From Umezawaea sp049997955 (GTDB taxonomy: Bacteria > Actinomycetota > Actinomycetes > Mycobacteriales > Pseudonocardiaceae), in NCBI GenBank assembly GCA_049997955.1, contig JAEBDY010000018.1:139030-203029 (forward strand): a stretch of DNA of 64,000 nt, given 5' to 3'. The notes beneath the pieces were generated by a model, which did no database searches, had not been told where the DNA came from, and saw nothing but the letters and a program-made list of their open reading frames with translations. Position 1 is the first letter of the stretch; the number at the start of each line of letters is the position of its first letter. Shown here in pieces: positions 34,049-41,667 of the stretch. A program made the position numbers and the translations under genes.

Positions 34049-34197
34049 CGTTCGGTCTCCCTTTTCGTCGACGACCGGTATCTCCGCATGATCTTGCCCG
34101 CGTGCTCCGCGCCGACGTACCGTGGCACCGCTTGATCGCAGTAGCTCGCTCGCAAGGGTGCCGCCGCCGGTCCTTTCCCGCGTACGAGGAGATCGGC
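34049..34197. promoter_or_regulatory. divergent promoter gap (149 bp)
   Basis: It separates the MBL hydrolase (minus) from the GH79-like gene (plus). No palindrome longer than a few bases is obvious. Confidence 0.35.
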
Positions 34198-35667
34198 ATG
34201 CGCAGAATCAGCACCGGCAGGCGAGCGGCCATCGGCGCGGTCGCCGTGATGGCCACCCTGACCGGAACCACCGGGGTCGCGACCGCGGACCCGGCGTCCA
34301 CGGCCACGATCACCATCGACACGGCTCACCCGGCGGGACGGCTGGCGTCCGACTTCGTCGGGCTCTCGTTCGAGATGCGGGAACTCGGCATCGGCAACCT
34401 CGACGCCACCAAGGGCAACGCGGCCGCCCTGTTCAGGACGCTGGGCCGCAGCAACGTCCGCATCTCCGGCAACACCCTGGACCGCGACACCCTGTGGGTG
34501 CCGCAGGGCCGGCAGCCGCCGAACCCGTTGCCGGAGTGGGTGAACGACGTCGTCACCCCGACCGACGTCAAGCGGCTCGGCAGGTTCCTCTCGGTCACCG
34601 GCTGGGACACCATGGTGGGCATCAACCTCGGCCGCTGGGACGAGGCGCTCGGCAGGGACCAGGCCAGGTCCATGTCCTCCATCCTGGGCGACAGGCTCGT
34701 CGCGGCCCAGTGCGGCAACGAGCCGGACCAGTGGGTGGGCAAGGGTTTCCGGCCGGTGGGCTACGCCTACGCGGACTACCGGGAGGATTGGCGGACGTGC
34801 GCCGCCGCGGTCGGCGGCAAGCGCGTCGCCGGCCCCGACACCGCGGGCACCTCCTCGACCTGGGCGGCCTCGCTCGCCGCGGACGAGAAGGACCGGATGT
34901 CCATGGTGACCGTGCACCAGTACAGCGCGGGCCCGGACGCCACGATCGCGACGCTCCTGTCGCCGACGACCGTGACCAACCAGCTCAGGTCCGTGTCGAA
35001 GAACCTGGAGGCCGCCAAGGCGAACGGCCTGGAGTTCCGCGTCGACGAGGCCAACTCCGCCTACAGCGGCGGCGTGGACGGCGTCAGCAACAGGTACGCC
35101 TCCGCGTTGTGGGGCCTGGACTACAGCCTGCAGATGGCGCAGGCGGGCGTGGACGGCATCAACGTCCACGGTGGACTCGGCGTGTGCAACGACCCCATCT
35201 GGAACGGCAAGTTCCAGCGCTACACACCGATCTGCGCCGCCAACGCGGCCGACGAGCAGGCCAAGGTCTACAAGGCCATGCCCATCTACTACGGCCTGTG
35301 GATGGCCAGGCAGATGAAGTCCGGCCGGTTCCTCCCCCTGACCCTGTCGACCGACCGCAACGTCACCGCCTACGCCGTGAAGGGCGACGACGGCCGCACC
35401 CGCATCGCGGTGGTCCAGAAGGACGAGACCACCGCGGCGCCCGTGCACCTCGACATCGCCGTGGACCGCCGCGCGCGCGGCGCGGAAGTCCTGCGCCTCA
35501 CCGGAAACAGCCTCGACGGCGAGACGACGTCCGTCCAGGGCGCCACCGTCGACCGCCAGGGCCACCTCAAGCCGAAGCGCGCGGAGCAGGTGCGCGTCCG
35601 CGACGGCGAGCTCGGCGTCGACGTGGCGGCCGGCAGCGCGGTGATCATCACGCTGGACGGCTGCTGA
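34198..35667 (+). CDS. secreted GH79-like glycoside hydrolase
   Basis: The ATG at 34198 follows GAGGAG. The 489-residue product has a signal peptide (MRRISTGRRAAIGAVAVMATL to about ATADP). The catalytic barrel starts with LASDFVGLSFEM and NVRISGNTLDRDTLW. The acid/base Glu is in CGNEPDQW (E175), and the nucleophile is likely E284 in RVDEANSAYSGG. A C-terminal beta-domain (VTAYAVKGDDGRTRIAVVQKD to VIITLDGC) is like that of GH79 beta-glucuronidases and heparanase relatives. Substrates may be glucuronide-containing glycans or arabinogalactan-like material. A strong hairpin terminator follows seven bases after the stop. Confidence 0.87.
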   Translation: MRRISTGRRAAIGAVAVMATLTGTTGVATADPASTATITIDTAHPAGRLASDFVGLSFEMRELGIGNLDATKGNAAALFRTLGRSNVRISGNTLDRDTLWVPQGRQPPNPLPEWVNDVVTPTDVKRLGRFLSVTGWDTMVGINLGRWDEALGRDQARSMSSILGDRLVAAQCGNEPDQWVGKGFRPVGYAYADYREDWRTCAAAVGGKRVAGPDTAGTSSTWAASLAADEKDRMSMVTVHQYSAGPDATIATLLSPTTVTNQLRSVSKNLEAAKANGLEFRVDEANSAYSGGVDGVSNRYASALWGLDYSLQMAQAGVDGINVHGGLGVCNDPIWNGKFQRYTPICAANAADEQAKVYKAMPIYYGLWMARQMKSGRFLPLTLSTDRNVTAYAVKGDDGRTRIAVVQKDETTAAPVHLDIAVDRRARGAEVLRLTGNSLDGETTSVQGATVDRQGHLKPKRAEQVRVRDGELGVDVAAGSAVIITLDGC

Positions 35668-35673
35668 CACCCC

Positions 35674-35711
35674 GGCACACGGCTCCGCTCCCGTGAGTGG
35701 AGCCGTGTGCC
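35674..35711 (+). terminator. strong hairpin terminator of the GH79-like gene
   Basis: Perfect 13-bp stem (GGCACACGGCTCC with GGAGCCGTGTGCC) and a 12-base loop, starting seven bases past the stop codon. Confidence 0.85.
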
Positions 35712-36026
35712 AGGCTGACCGGCGTGCGGTTCGGTGTCCCCTGGAAGTGCGGTCCGCCACGGGCGAGGTCGTTCACGACGGCGGGCCGAAGCCGCAGGAC
35801 GTCGCCGCCGGCCGACGGTTCAGTCAGCCCGCCGTCGCGGCGGTCGTCGGGCTGGAACCGGTCGCCCCGCGACGGCGGCGGTACCGCGGTGCTGGACCCG
35901 TGGGTCCACGACGACGTGCCGGCGTTCGACGCCACCTACCGGTGCGACCACCGGCCGGGGTGCAAGGCCTTCGTCACCCCGGCAGGCGACCCGGTCACCC
36001 CCGACCCCGTGCGGGGTCGGAGCTGA
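35712..36026 (+). pseudogene. coding-like remnant, possibly frameshifted
   Basis: After the terminator two plus-strand frames show coding-type GC bias in turn. One reads LEVRSATGEVVHDGGPKP and ends in VAAVVGLEPVAPR. The other, from about 35885, reads AVLDPWVHDDVPAFDATYRC and goes on through DHRPGCKAFVTPAGDP to a stop at 36026. A single frameshift near 35880 would join them. No start with a ribosome site is visible and I recognise no family. The end overlaps the 3' end of the PadR gene by about 30 bases. It could be a decayed gene or chance. Confidence 0.25.
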
Positions 36027-36591
36027 CCGGGTTCTCTCCCGCCATGCGGTAGGCCCCGTCCTCCAAGCGCCGGATCAGCCTGTGCGTCCACTCCGAACGG
36101 CTGTCCGCGGTGTGGATCCACAACCCGAGGACCTCCCCGACCGGACCCCAGGTGTCAAGGTCCGTGCCGGGGGGCAGGTCGCCGGTGATGCTCGCGCGCC
36201 ACTGGTCCATCGCCTCGGCGCGCTGCCGCAGCAGGTCGATGGCCTCGGCGCGGGAGAGGTCCTCGATGAGGCCGACCGCCGCGGCGAGGAGGTCGAGCCG
36301 GGGATCCCGGTGCGCGAGCGCGGAGCGGAGCAGCGCGAGGTAAGCGCTTTCGCCTTCGGCGGTGACCTCGTACTCCATGCGCGGCGGTCCACCGGCTTTG
36401 CTCGGCGTGGTGTCGTGCACGACCAGCAGGCCTTCACCCGTCATGGCCTTGAGCGCGTGGTACACCGACCCGGACTTGGCGTTGGACCACTCGTGAGCGC
36501 CCCACGCCTCCAGGTCGGCTCGGACCTGGTAGCCGTGCGCCCGTGCCCGGCGCCGCACGGCGCCGAGCACGAGGAGTCGAACCGCCGACAT
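35995..36591 (-). CDS. PadR family transcriptional regulator
   Basis: The ATG at 36591 follows GGGAGAA. The 198-residue protein has a PadR winged helix (MSAVRLLVLGAVRRRARAHGYQVRADLEAWGAHEWSNAKSGSVYHALKAMTGEGLL). Its wing is VEYEVTAEGESAYLAL-like, and a C-terminal Vir_C_2-type helical dimer domain (RLDLLAAAVGLIEDLSRAEAIDLLRQRAEAM) follows. PadR proteins usually repress a nearby detoxification or efflux gene and lose binding with ligand. It lies 23 bases after the VOC gene in one operon, whose promoter carries two matching palindromes (37023 and 37073). Confidence 0.92.
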   Translation of the reverse strand: MSAVRLLVLGAVRRRARAHGYQVRADLEAWGAHEWSNAKSGSVYHALKAMTGEGLLVVHDTTPSKAGGPPRMEYEVTAEGESAYLALLRSALAHRDPRLDLLAAAVGLIEDLSRAEAIDLLRQRAEAMDQWRASITGDLPPGTDLDTWGPVGEVLGLWIHTADSRSEWTHRLIRRLEDGAYRMAGENPVSSDPARGRG

Positions 36592-36614
36592 GGTTCTCCC
36601 GTCTTCCGGGCCGG

Positions 36615-36998
36615 TCAGGCCGCGGTGTTCACCCACCAGAGGGCGCCGAACGCGACGAAGCCGCCCATCCGGCTCCCATCATCCTGGGCCGCCACGTCCA
36701 TGACGGGATGGGCTCCCCCGGCGACCGCCCTGGCGTAGGCGGCCTCGGCGTCCGGCACCACCAGCCACAGCTGGATGTGCGACGGCTCGTCGGGGACCCG
36801 CCTGCACTGGCCGCCGTCGGGACCCGAGTCGGCGAAAAACAGCGCCGAGGTCCCGATGCGCGCCTCGGCGTGCACCACCCGCTCCGGATCCGCGGGCAGG
36901 GGGACGACGTTGGACACCTCGGCGTCGAAGGCGTTCTTGAGGAAATCGACGAACGGGCGGGCGCTCTCCACCATCACGTAGGGCGTCAAGGTCGACAT
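36615..36998 (-). CDS. VOC (glyoxalase/bleomycin-resistance fold) protein
   Basis: A 127-residue PhnB-like VOC protein starting MSTLTPYVMVESARPFVDFLKNAFDAEV, with VVHAEARIGTSALFFAD, HIQLWLVVPDAEAAYARAV, and GFVAFGALWWVNT at the end. PhnB-like VOC proteins bind metals or small ligands. Its pairing with PadR suggests the VOC protein deals with the ligand that PadR senses. The ATG at 36998 lies 11 bases from GAGGAG; a GTG at 37010 touches that site and is less likely. Confidence 0.88.
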   Translation of the reverse strand: MSTLTPYVMVESARPFVDFLKNAFDAEVSNVVPLPADPERVVHAEARIGTSALFFADSGPDGGQCRRVPDEPSHIQLWLVVPDAEAAYARAVAGGAHPVMDVAAQDDGSRMGGFVAFGALWWVNTAA

Positions 36999-37022
36999 GG
37001 GCCGAATCACTCCTCACCGGAC

Positions 37023-37038
37023 TAACCAAATTTGGCTA
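37023..37038. promoter_or_regulatory. palindromic operator, proximal copy
   Basis: TAACCAAATTTGGCTA, 25 bases upstream of the VOC ATG, overlapping the expected promoter. It differs by one base from the centre of the larger palindrome at 37065-37096; the two centres are exactly 50 bases apart. Likely bound by the PadR product. Confidence 0.6.
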
Positions 37039-37064
37039 CTCGGTCAGGCTAGCGCTCAACGCGA

Positions 37065-37096
37065 CGAGCCGCTAGCCAAATTTGGCTAGCGGCTCG
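37065..37096. promoter_or_regulatory. 32-bp perfect palindrome, distal operator and/or lrp terminator
   Basis: Centre TAGCCAAATTTGGCTA (37073-37088), flanked by CGAGCCGC and its complement. It lies 16 bases after the Lrp stop and upstream of the VOC/PadR operon, so it may act both as a rho-independent-type hairpin for lrp and as a second PadR operator. Confidence 0.6.
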
Positions 37097-37111
37097 AAGT
37101 GGGGTTCGGGC

Positions 37112-37561
37112 TCACACCGCGGGCGGGCGGTCCTCGTACGGCGTCGACAGCACCACGGTCGTCCTCGTCGACACGTTGGCGGCCTCGCGGATCTGCCGCA
37201 GCAGGTCCTCCAGCGCGGACGGCGACGCCACCCGCACGCGCAGCACGTAGGACGCGTCGCCCGCCACCGAGTAGCACGCCTCGATCTGCGGCAGGTGCTC
37301 CAGGCGCTTCGGGTAGTCGTCCGGCGCGGCGGGATCGATCGGCGTGATCGAGATGAACGCGCTGAGCGGCAGACCGATCTCGTCGCCGTCCAGGCGGGCG
37401 CTGTAGCCGAGCAGGACGCCGCGCTGCTCCAGGCGCTTCACGCGCTGGTGCACCGCCGAGACGCTCAGCCCCACGCGTTCGGCGAGGTCGGTGAAGCTGC
37501 ACCTGCCGTCGGCGGCCAACTGCCTGAGGATCGCCCGGTCGATGGGCTCCAGGGCCGTCAC
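37112..37561 (-). CDS. Lrp/AsnC family transcriptional regulator
   Basis: A 149-residue feast/famine regulator: an N-terminal helix-turn-helix (PIDRAILRQLAADGRCSFTDLAERVGLSVSAVHQRVKRLEQRGVLLGYSARLD) and an effector/assembly domain (LSAFISITPID, IEACYSVAGDASYVLRVRVAS, VSTRTTVVLSTPYE). The ATG overlaps the stop of the upstream peptidase gene by 4 bases, so both are on one message. Amino acids from peptide breakdown are logical effectors, though this is an inference. Confidence 0.95.
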   Translation of the reverse strand: MTALEPIDRAILRQLAADGRCSFTDLAERVGLSVSAVHQRVKRLEQRGVLLGYSARLDGDEIGLPLSAFISITPIDPAAPDDYPKRLEHLPQIEACYSVAGDASYVLRVRVASPSALEDLLRQIREAANVSTRTTVVLSTPYEDRPPAV

Positions 37562-38688
37562 GCGGGGAGCACCACCAGCTCGTGCGGCCGGTTGTTGACG
37601 CTCTCCGCGCCCGACTCGGTGGCGATCACGATGTCCTCGATGCGGGCGCCCCAGCGGCCGGGGAGGTAGATGCCGGGCTCGACGCTGAACGCCATGCCCG
37701 GTTCGAGCGGCAGGTCGTTGCCGCCGACGATGTACGGCTCCTCGTGCACGTCCAGGCCGATCCCGTGTCCCGTGCGGTGCACGAAGTACTCGCCGAAACC
37801 CGCGTCGGCGATGACCGTGCGGGCGGCGGCGTCGACCTCGGACGCGGTCACGCCGGGGCGGACGGCGTCGACGGCGGCCTGCTGCGCGGCCTGGAGCACC
37901 GCGTAGGTGGGGCGCACGTCGTCGAAGCGCGGCTCGCCGACGGAGTAGGTGCGGGTGGAGTCGGAGCAGTAGCCCTCGGCGACCGGGCCGCCGATGTCGA
38001 CCACGACCACGTCACCGGCCTCGATCACCCGGTCGGACAGGCCGTGGTGCGGGCTGGCGCCGTTCGGGCCGGAGCCGACGATGACGAACTCGGCGACGGT
38101 GTGGCCCTCCTCGACGATGGCGGCGGCGATGTCAGCGCCGACCTCGGCCTCGGTGCGGCCCGCGCGCAACCACTCGCCGACGCGGGCGTGCACGCGGTCG
38201 ATCGCCGCGCCCGCCTTGCGCAGCGCGGCGATCTCCACGGCGTCCTTGCGCATCCGCAGCTCGCGCAGCACCGGCCCGGCGAGCACCTGCTCGCCACCGA
38301 TCGCGTCGCGCAGGGCGAGGGTGTGCAGCGCGGGCATCATGTCCGCCACGGCGGTCTTCTTCGCCTTGACCAACGCCCGCGTGACGAGCTCGTACGGGTC
38401 CTCGCCGTCGACCCACGTCGCGACCTCGACGCCCAGCTCGTCGGTCGGCAGCCCCGCGTAGCCCGGCGCCTCCAGCTTCGGCACGACCAGCACCGGCGTG
38501 CCGCCGACCGGCAGCACCAGGCACGTGAGCCGCTCGAACGACGTGCCGCCCACACCGAGCAGGTAGGCGAGGTCCGAGCCGGGCGAGATCAGCAGCGCGT
38601 CCACGTCGGCCGCCGCCGCGGCCGTGCCCGCGCGGTCCAGGCGGGCGCGCAGCGCGTCAACATCGATGGGGCCAAGGCTTGTCGACAT
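37558..38688 (-). CDS. pepE: M24 family Xaa-Pro dipeptidase
   Basis: A 376-residue metallopeptidase of the aminopeptidase P/prolidase type, removing residues before proline. A creatinase-like N-terminal domain (ADVDALLISPGSDLAYLLGVGGTSFERLTCLVLP) precedes the pita-bread domain. The metal ligands are in VVVDIGGPVAEGYCSDSTRTY (both Asp), HRTGHGIGLDVHEEPYIVGGN (His), FSVEPGIYLPGRWGARIEDIVI (Glu residues). Start at ATG 38688. Order and orientation next to the exonuclease match M. tuberculosis pepE (Rv2089c) and Rv2090. Co-transcribed with the Lrp gene downstream. Confidence 0.92.
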   Translation of the reverse strand: MSTSLGPIDVDALRARLDRAGTAAAAADVDALLISPGSDLAYLLGVGGTSFERLTCLVLPVGGTPVLVVPKLEAPGYAGLPTDELGVEVATWVDGEDPYELVTRALVKAKKTAVADMMPALHTLALRDAIGGEQVLAGPVLRELRMRKDAVEIAALRKAGAAIDRVHARVGEWLRAGRTEAEVGADIAAAIVEEGHTVAEFVIVGSGPNGASPHHGLSDRVIEAGDVVVVDIGGPVAEGYCSDSTRTYSVGEPRFDDVRPTYAVLQAAQQAAVDAVRPGVTASEVDAAARTVIADAGFGEYFVHRTGHGIGLDVHEEPYIVGGNDLPLEPGMAFSVEPGIYLPGRWGARIEDIVIATESGAESVNNRPHELVVLPA

Positions 38689-38730
38689 GCCGCCGAGCCT
38701 AGTGGGCCACGGTCTGGCAGTCTTGCCGCC

Positions 38731-39672
38731 GTGGCCCAACCCCTCGTGCTCCTCGACTCCGCCAGCCTGTACTTCCGCGCCTTCTACGCGCTGCCCGAAT
38801 CGATGACCGCGCCGGACGGCACACCGATCAACGCGGTGCGCGGATTCGTCGACACGATCGCGCGCGTCATCACCGAACGCCACGCGGGAAGGCTGGTCGC
38901 GTGCATGGACGCCGACTGGCGCCCGGAGTTCCGCACCGCCGCGCTGCCGTCGTACAAGGCGCACCGCGTGGCCGCGTCGGCGACCGACGGATCGGAAGAG
39001 GTGCCGGACACGCTGACGCCGCAGGTCCCGATCATCATGGACGTGCTGGACGCGGTCGGCATCTGCACCGCCGAAGCCACCGGCTACGAGGCCGACGACG
39101 TCATCGGCGCGCTGGCGCACCACGAGAAGACCGACCCGGTCGAGGTCGTGACGGGCGACCGCGACCTGTTCCAGGTCGTGCGCGACTCCCCCACCGCCGT
39201 GCGCGTCCTGTACGTCGGCCGCGGCTGGTCGAAGGCGGAGTTGCTGGGACCGGAGGAACTCGCGGCGAAGTACTCGCTGCCGGTGGAATCCGCGGGCGAG
39301 GCCTACGCGGCCATGGCGGTGCTGCGCGGCGACCCGTCCGACGGCCTGCCCGGCGTCGCGGGCATCGGCGAGAAGACGGCAGCGAAACTGATCACCGAGT
39401 TCGGATCGCTGGAAGCGGTCCTGGCGGCGGTGACGGATCCGCGCGACCGAAAGCTGACCACTCGGGCGCGCAACAGCCTGATCGCCGCGGAGTCCTACCT
39501 GGCTGCCGCGCCGACGGTGGTGAACGTGGCGGTGGACGCGCCGGTCGTGCTGGACCGACCTGATGCCGTTCCCGCTCGACCGGTGGACCCGGACCGGGTG
39601 GCGGAGTTGGGGAAGCGCTGGGGCCTGGGAAGTTCACTGCCACGACTGGTGTCGGCACTGGAACGCCGGTAG
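38731..39672 (+). CDS. 5'-3' exonuclease (PolA N-terminal-like, FEN family)
   Basis: A 313-residue stand-alone flap nuclease. The start is GTG 38731, giving MAQPLVLLDSASLYFRAFYALPESMTAPDGTPINAV. Metal-binding acidic clusters are in CMDADWRPEFR, GYEADDVIGALA, VTGDRDLFQVV and GDPSDGLPGVAGIGEKTA; the last is the helix-hairpin-helix that grips DNA. It has no polymerase domain. It probably processes RNA primers or flaps alongside Pol I. It diverges from the M24 peptidase across 42 bases, as in mycobacteria. Confidence 0.95.
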   Translation: MAQPLVLLDSASLYFRAFYALPESMTAPDGTPINAVRGFVDTIARVITERHAGRLVACMDADWRPEFRTAALPSYKAHRVAASATDGSEEVPDTLTPQVPIIMDVLDAVGICTAEATGYEADDVIGALAHHEKTDPVEVVTGDRDLFQVVRDSPTAVRVLYVGRGWSKAELLGPEELAAKYSLPVESAGEAYAAMAVLRGDPSDGLPGVAGIGEKTAAKLITEFGSLEAVLAAVTDPRDRKLTTRARNSLIAAESYLAAAPTVVNVAVDAPVVLDRPDAVPARPVDPDRVAELGKRWGLGSSLPRLVSALERR

Positions 39673-39795
39673 GGATTTGGTCAGCGGGCCGACCCGGCCG
39701 GGCAGGCGGGGGGCGAGGGACGGTAGAGGTGGCGCACCAACACCTGCCGCGCAGTCCGGGTGACCCACCACCTACCTGATGCCGGCGTCCTGGTC

Positions 39796-39914
39796 GTGGC
39801 CGATTTTACTCGGGGGATTTGACCCTTAAAATTGGAGATCGGGCAGGCTTTCGGGACTGCCCTTTTAGCCCGATCAAGGGTCAAATCAAGGGGTCCCCGA
39901 GTCAAATCGGCCAC
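39796..39914. repeat. 119-bp MITE-like long inverted repeat
   Basis: The ends are GTGGCCGATTT and its exact complement. Going inward, the arms pair over 20 bases with one mismatch (through ACTCGGGG), then over 12 bases (GATTTGACCCTT) and 8 bases (GATCGGGC). A 7-base bulge lies on the right arm and a 9-base A/T-rich bulge on the left. The inner GGGCAG can pair either with CTGCCC or outward, giving two alternative structures. It is less GC-rich than its surroundings. No open frame is inside, so any mobility would need a partner transposase elsewhere. Confidence 0.8.
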
Positions 39915-40086
39915 AGCACGGCGGCGGCTGGGCCAGTGCTGTGGTGTTCGGGAGCCGCCATCGGCTGCTCGCGGTCGATGGAAGTCGTAGTCGACTGCGT
40001 GCGGCCGCTGCGAGCCATCACCCACGGCTCGTCGGACCCGCGCGTAGAGGTCGCGGTGGTTCCGCCGACGCCACCCCGCTCGCGCA

Positions 40087-40174
40087 ATTGTCTCGATCAT
40101 TTTCCTTGATTTGTCAAGGCGGGAAAGATGCCTTGACAAACGAAGAAAAATGCTGAGGACGCTTCGGATCGGGG
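40087..40174 (+). repeat. dispersed 88-nt hairpin element, copy 2
   Basis: Starts ATTGTCTC (40087-40094). The core stem and loop are at 40113-40137 (GTCAAGGC, GGGAAAGAT, GCCTTGAC), extended by TTT/AAA. The outer arms CATTTT and AAAATG pair. It ends GAGGACGCTTCGGATCGGGG. The outer arms share almost no sequence with copy 1. Confidence 0.88.
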
Positions 40175-40400
40175 CGGCGGAGGGGGACTGCGTCGGGTCG
40201 GGTGCGCGCTTCCGCTTGCCTGTGGCGGGTCCGATTGGTGCTTCCGCTTGGCCTCGCTGTGCCAGCGTCGTTGCTGCGCTTGGTCTTGGTCCGCCAAGTG
40301 CCGTTTCTTCAGAGTCGTCGTTGTAGTACAGGAACTACCCGAACGCCGTCATGGCTTCGACGAGCCCGTCTCGGCTGCGGTGCGCAAGGGCGCTTGTCGG

Positions 40401-41624
40401 TCACGCCACCTTTGTGGCCTGACCAAGATCGGCCAGTACCGCTTCCGCCGCCCGTCTGCCGGAGACCAGTGCGCCCTGGATGGAACTGGTGTCGCGGTGG
40501 TCGCCGCACACGTAGCGCCTGCCGCCCACCCTGACCGGCGCGCGGAAGCCGTGGGGTGCGGGCATCGCGGGCACCGCGTGGGGGATCGCGTAGCGGGCCA
40601 GCAGGTCCCACGAACTCGCGTCCACGCCGTACAGCTTCCCGACCTCTGCTCGCACGTCCGCCTCCGCGGCGGAGTCGTCCAGCACCGACGCCTGCACCAG
40701 CGGGCCGCCGGACGGAACCACCTCGGAGATCACCGCGGTGTTGGTGACCAGGCCGCCGTCGCCGTCCACGAGCAGCGTCGGGTCGCGCAGCGGTGACTCC
40801 GGCGGGCGGAAGTACCACGTGGTCACGCCGTTCCACGACGGTTCGCGCAGGCCCGGCACCAAGCGGGCCGCGGCGGTGCCGTCGGTGGCCACGACCACCG
40901 CGTCGGCGGCCACCCGTTCGCCGTCCGCGAGTTCGACGCCGTCGTCGTGCACCCGCACGACCTCCACGCCCAGGCGCACCGCGTCCTCCGGCAGCCGGGC
41001 CGCCAGTTGGCGTGGCAGCGCGGCCATGCCGTCGGCCGGCAGGGCCGCACCACCGCGGGCGAAGCTGCGCCACACGAGGTGGAAGAAGCGCGAGGACGTG
41101 GTGAGGTCGGACTCCAGGTAGACGCCGGACAGGAACGGCCGCAGCACGGTGTTCACGGCCCGGTCGGACAGCCGCCACCGCTTCAGCTCCTCGGCGGTCG
41201 TGCGGTCGACGGAGTCCAGGATCGCGCGGTCCGGTCCGAGCCAGTCGCGTGCCGTCACCGCGGCCAGCGCGAGCAGGTCGCCCACGCCGAGCACCTGCTG
41301 CGCCAGGGCTCCCTGCCACGCGGACGGCCCGGTGCGCGGGTCGGCGAGCAGGTCGTGGCGACCGCCCTGGTGCACGAACGCGCCGGGCCGCAGCGGGCGG
41401 AGGTCCAGGGCCGCGAGGTCGAACCGCCGGACGACCTCGGGGTAGGCGGGCAGCAGGATCTGGAACCCGCGGTCCATCCGGACGCCGTCCACGACATCCG
41501 TGCGCACGCGGCCGCCGACGTCGTCACCGGCCTCCAGCACCGACACGGACACCCCGTTGCGGGACAACACCTCCGCGGCGCTGAGCCCGGCCAGTCCAGC
41601 CCCCACGATCACGACATCCGCCAT
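40401..41624 (-). CDS. FAD-dependent oxidoreductase (amine oxidase/desaturase-like)
   Basis: A 407-residue flavoprotein: the N-terminal Rossmann motif VVIVGAGLAGLSAAEVLSRNGVSVSVLEAGDDVGGRVRTD includes the GGRxxT extension of amine-oxidase and carotenoid-desaturase-like enzymes. VELADGERVAADAVVVATDG and the C-terminal RYVCGDHRDTSSIQGALVSGRRAAEAVL complete the FAD site. GFQILLPAYPEVVRRFDL also fits this family. It could act on amines or isoprenoid chains; no biosynthetic partner is adjacent. It lies in the block inserted between the exonuclease and DUF4333 genes. Confidence 0.87.
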   Translation of the reverse strand: MADVVIVGAGLAGLSAAEVLSRNGVSVSVLEAGDDVGGRVRTDVVDGVRMDRGFQILLPAYPEVVRRFDLAALDLRPLRPGAFVHQGGRHDLLADPRTGPSAWQGALAQQVLGVGDLLALAAVTARDWLGPDRAILDSVDRTTAEELKRWRLSDRAVNTVLRPFLSGVYLESDLTTSSRFFHLVWRSFARGGAALPADGMAALPRQLAARLPEDAVRLGVEVVRVHDDGVELADGERVAADAVVVATDGTAAARLVPGLREPSWNGVTTWYFRPPESPLRDPTLLVDGDGGLVTNTAVISEVVPSGGPLVQASVLDDSAAEADVRAEVGKLYGVDASSWDLLARYAIPHAVPAMPAPHGFRAPVRVGGRRYVCGDHRDTSSIQGALVSGRRAAEAVLADLGQATKVA

Positions 41625-41667
41625 GACCCGACGCTAACCGGCCCCCACCCGCGCCGCACGACAGCGG

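Larger units (their letters stand above)
39673..40400. other. 728-bp non-coding region with two repeat elements
   Basis: No credible gene. It holds the 119-base inverted-repeat element (39796-39914), copy 2 of the dispersed hairpin element (40087-40174) and, beyond it, diverged GCTTCCGCTTG repeats (about 40207-40253). Confidence 0.6.

Noticed and set aside
39796..39914. simple rho-independent terminator of the exonuclease gene
   Set aside because: Its 119-base length, bulged three-block pairing and position 124 bases after the stop are unlike a terminator, although a terminator effect is possible.
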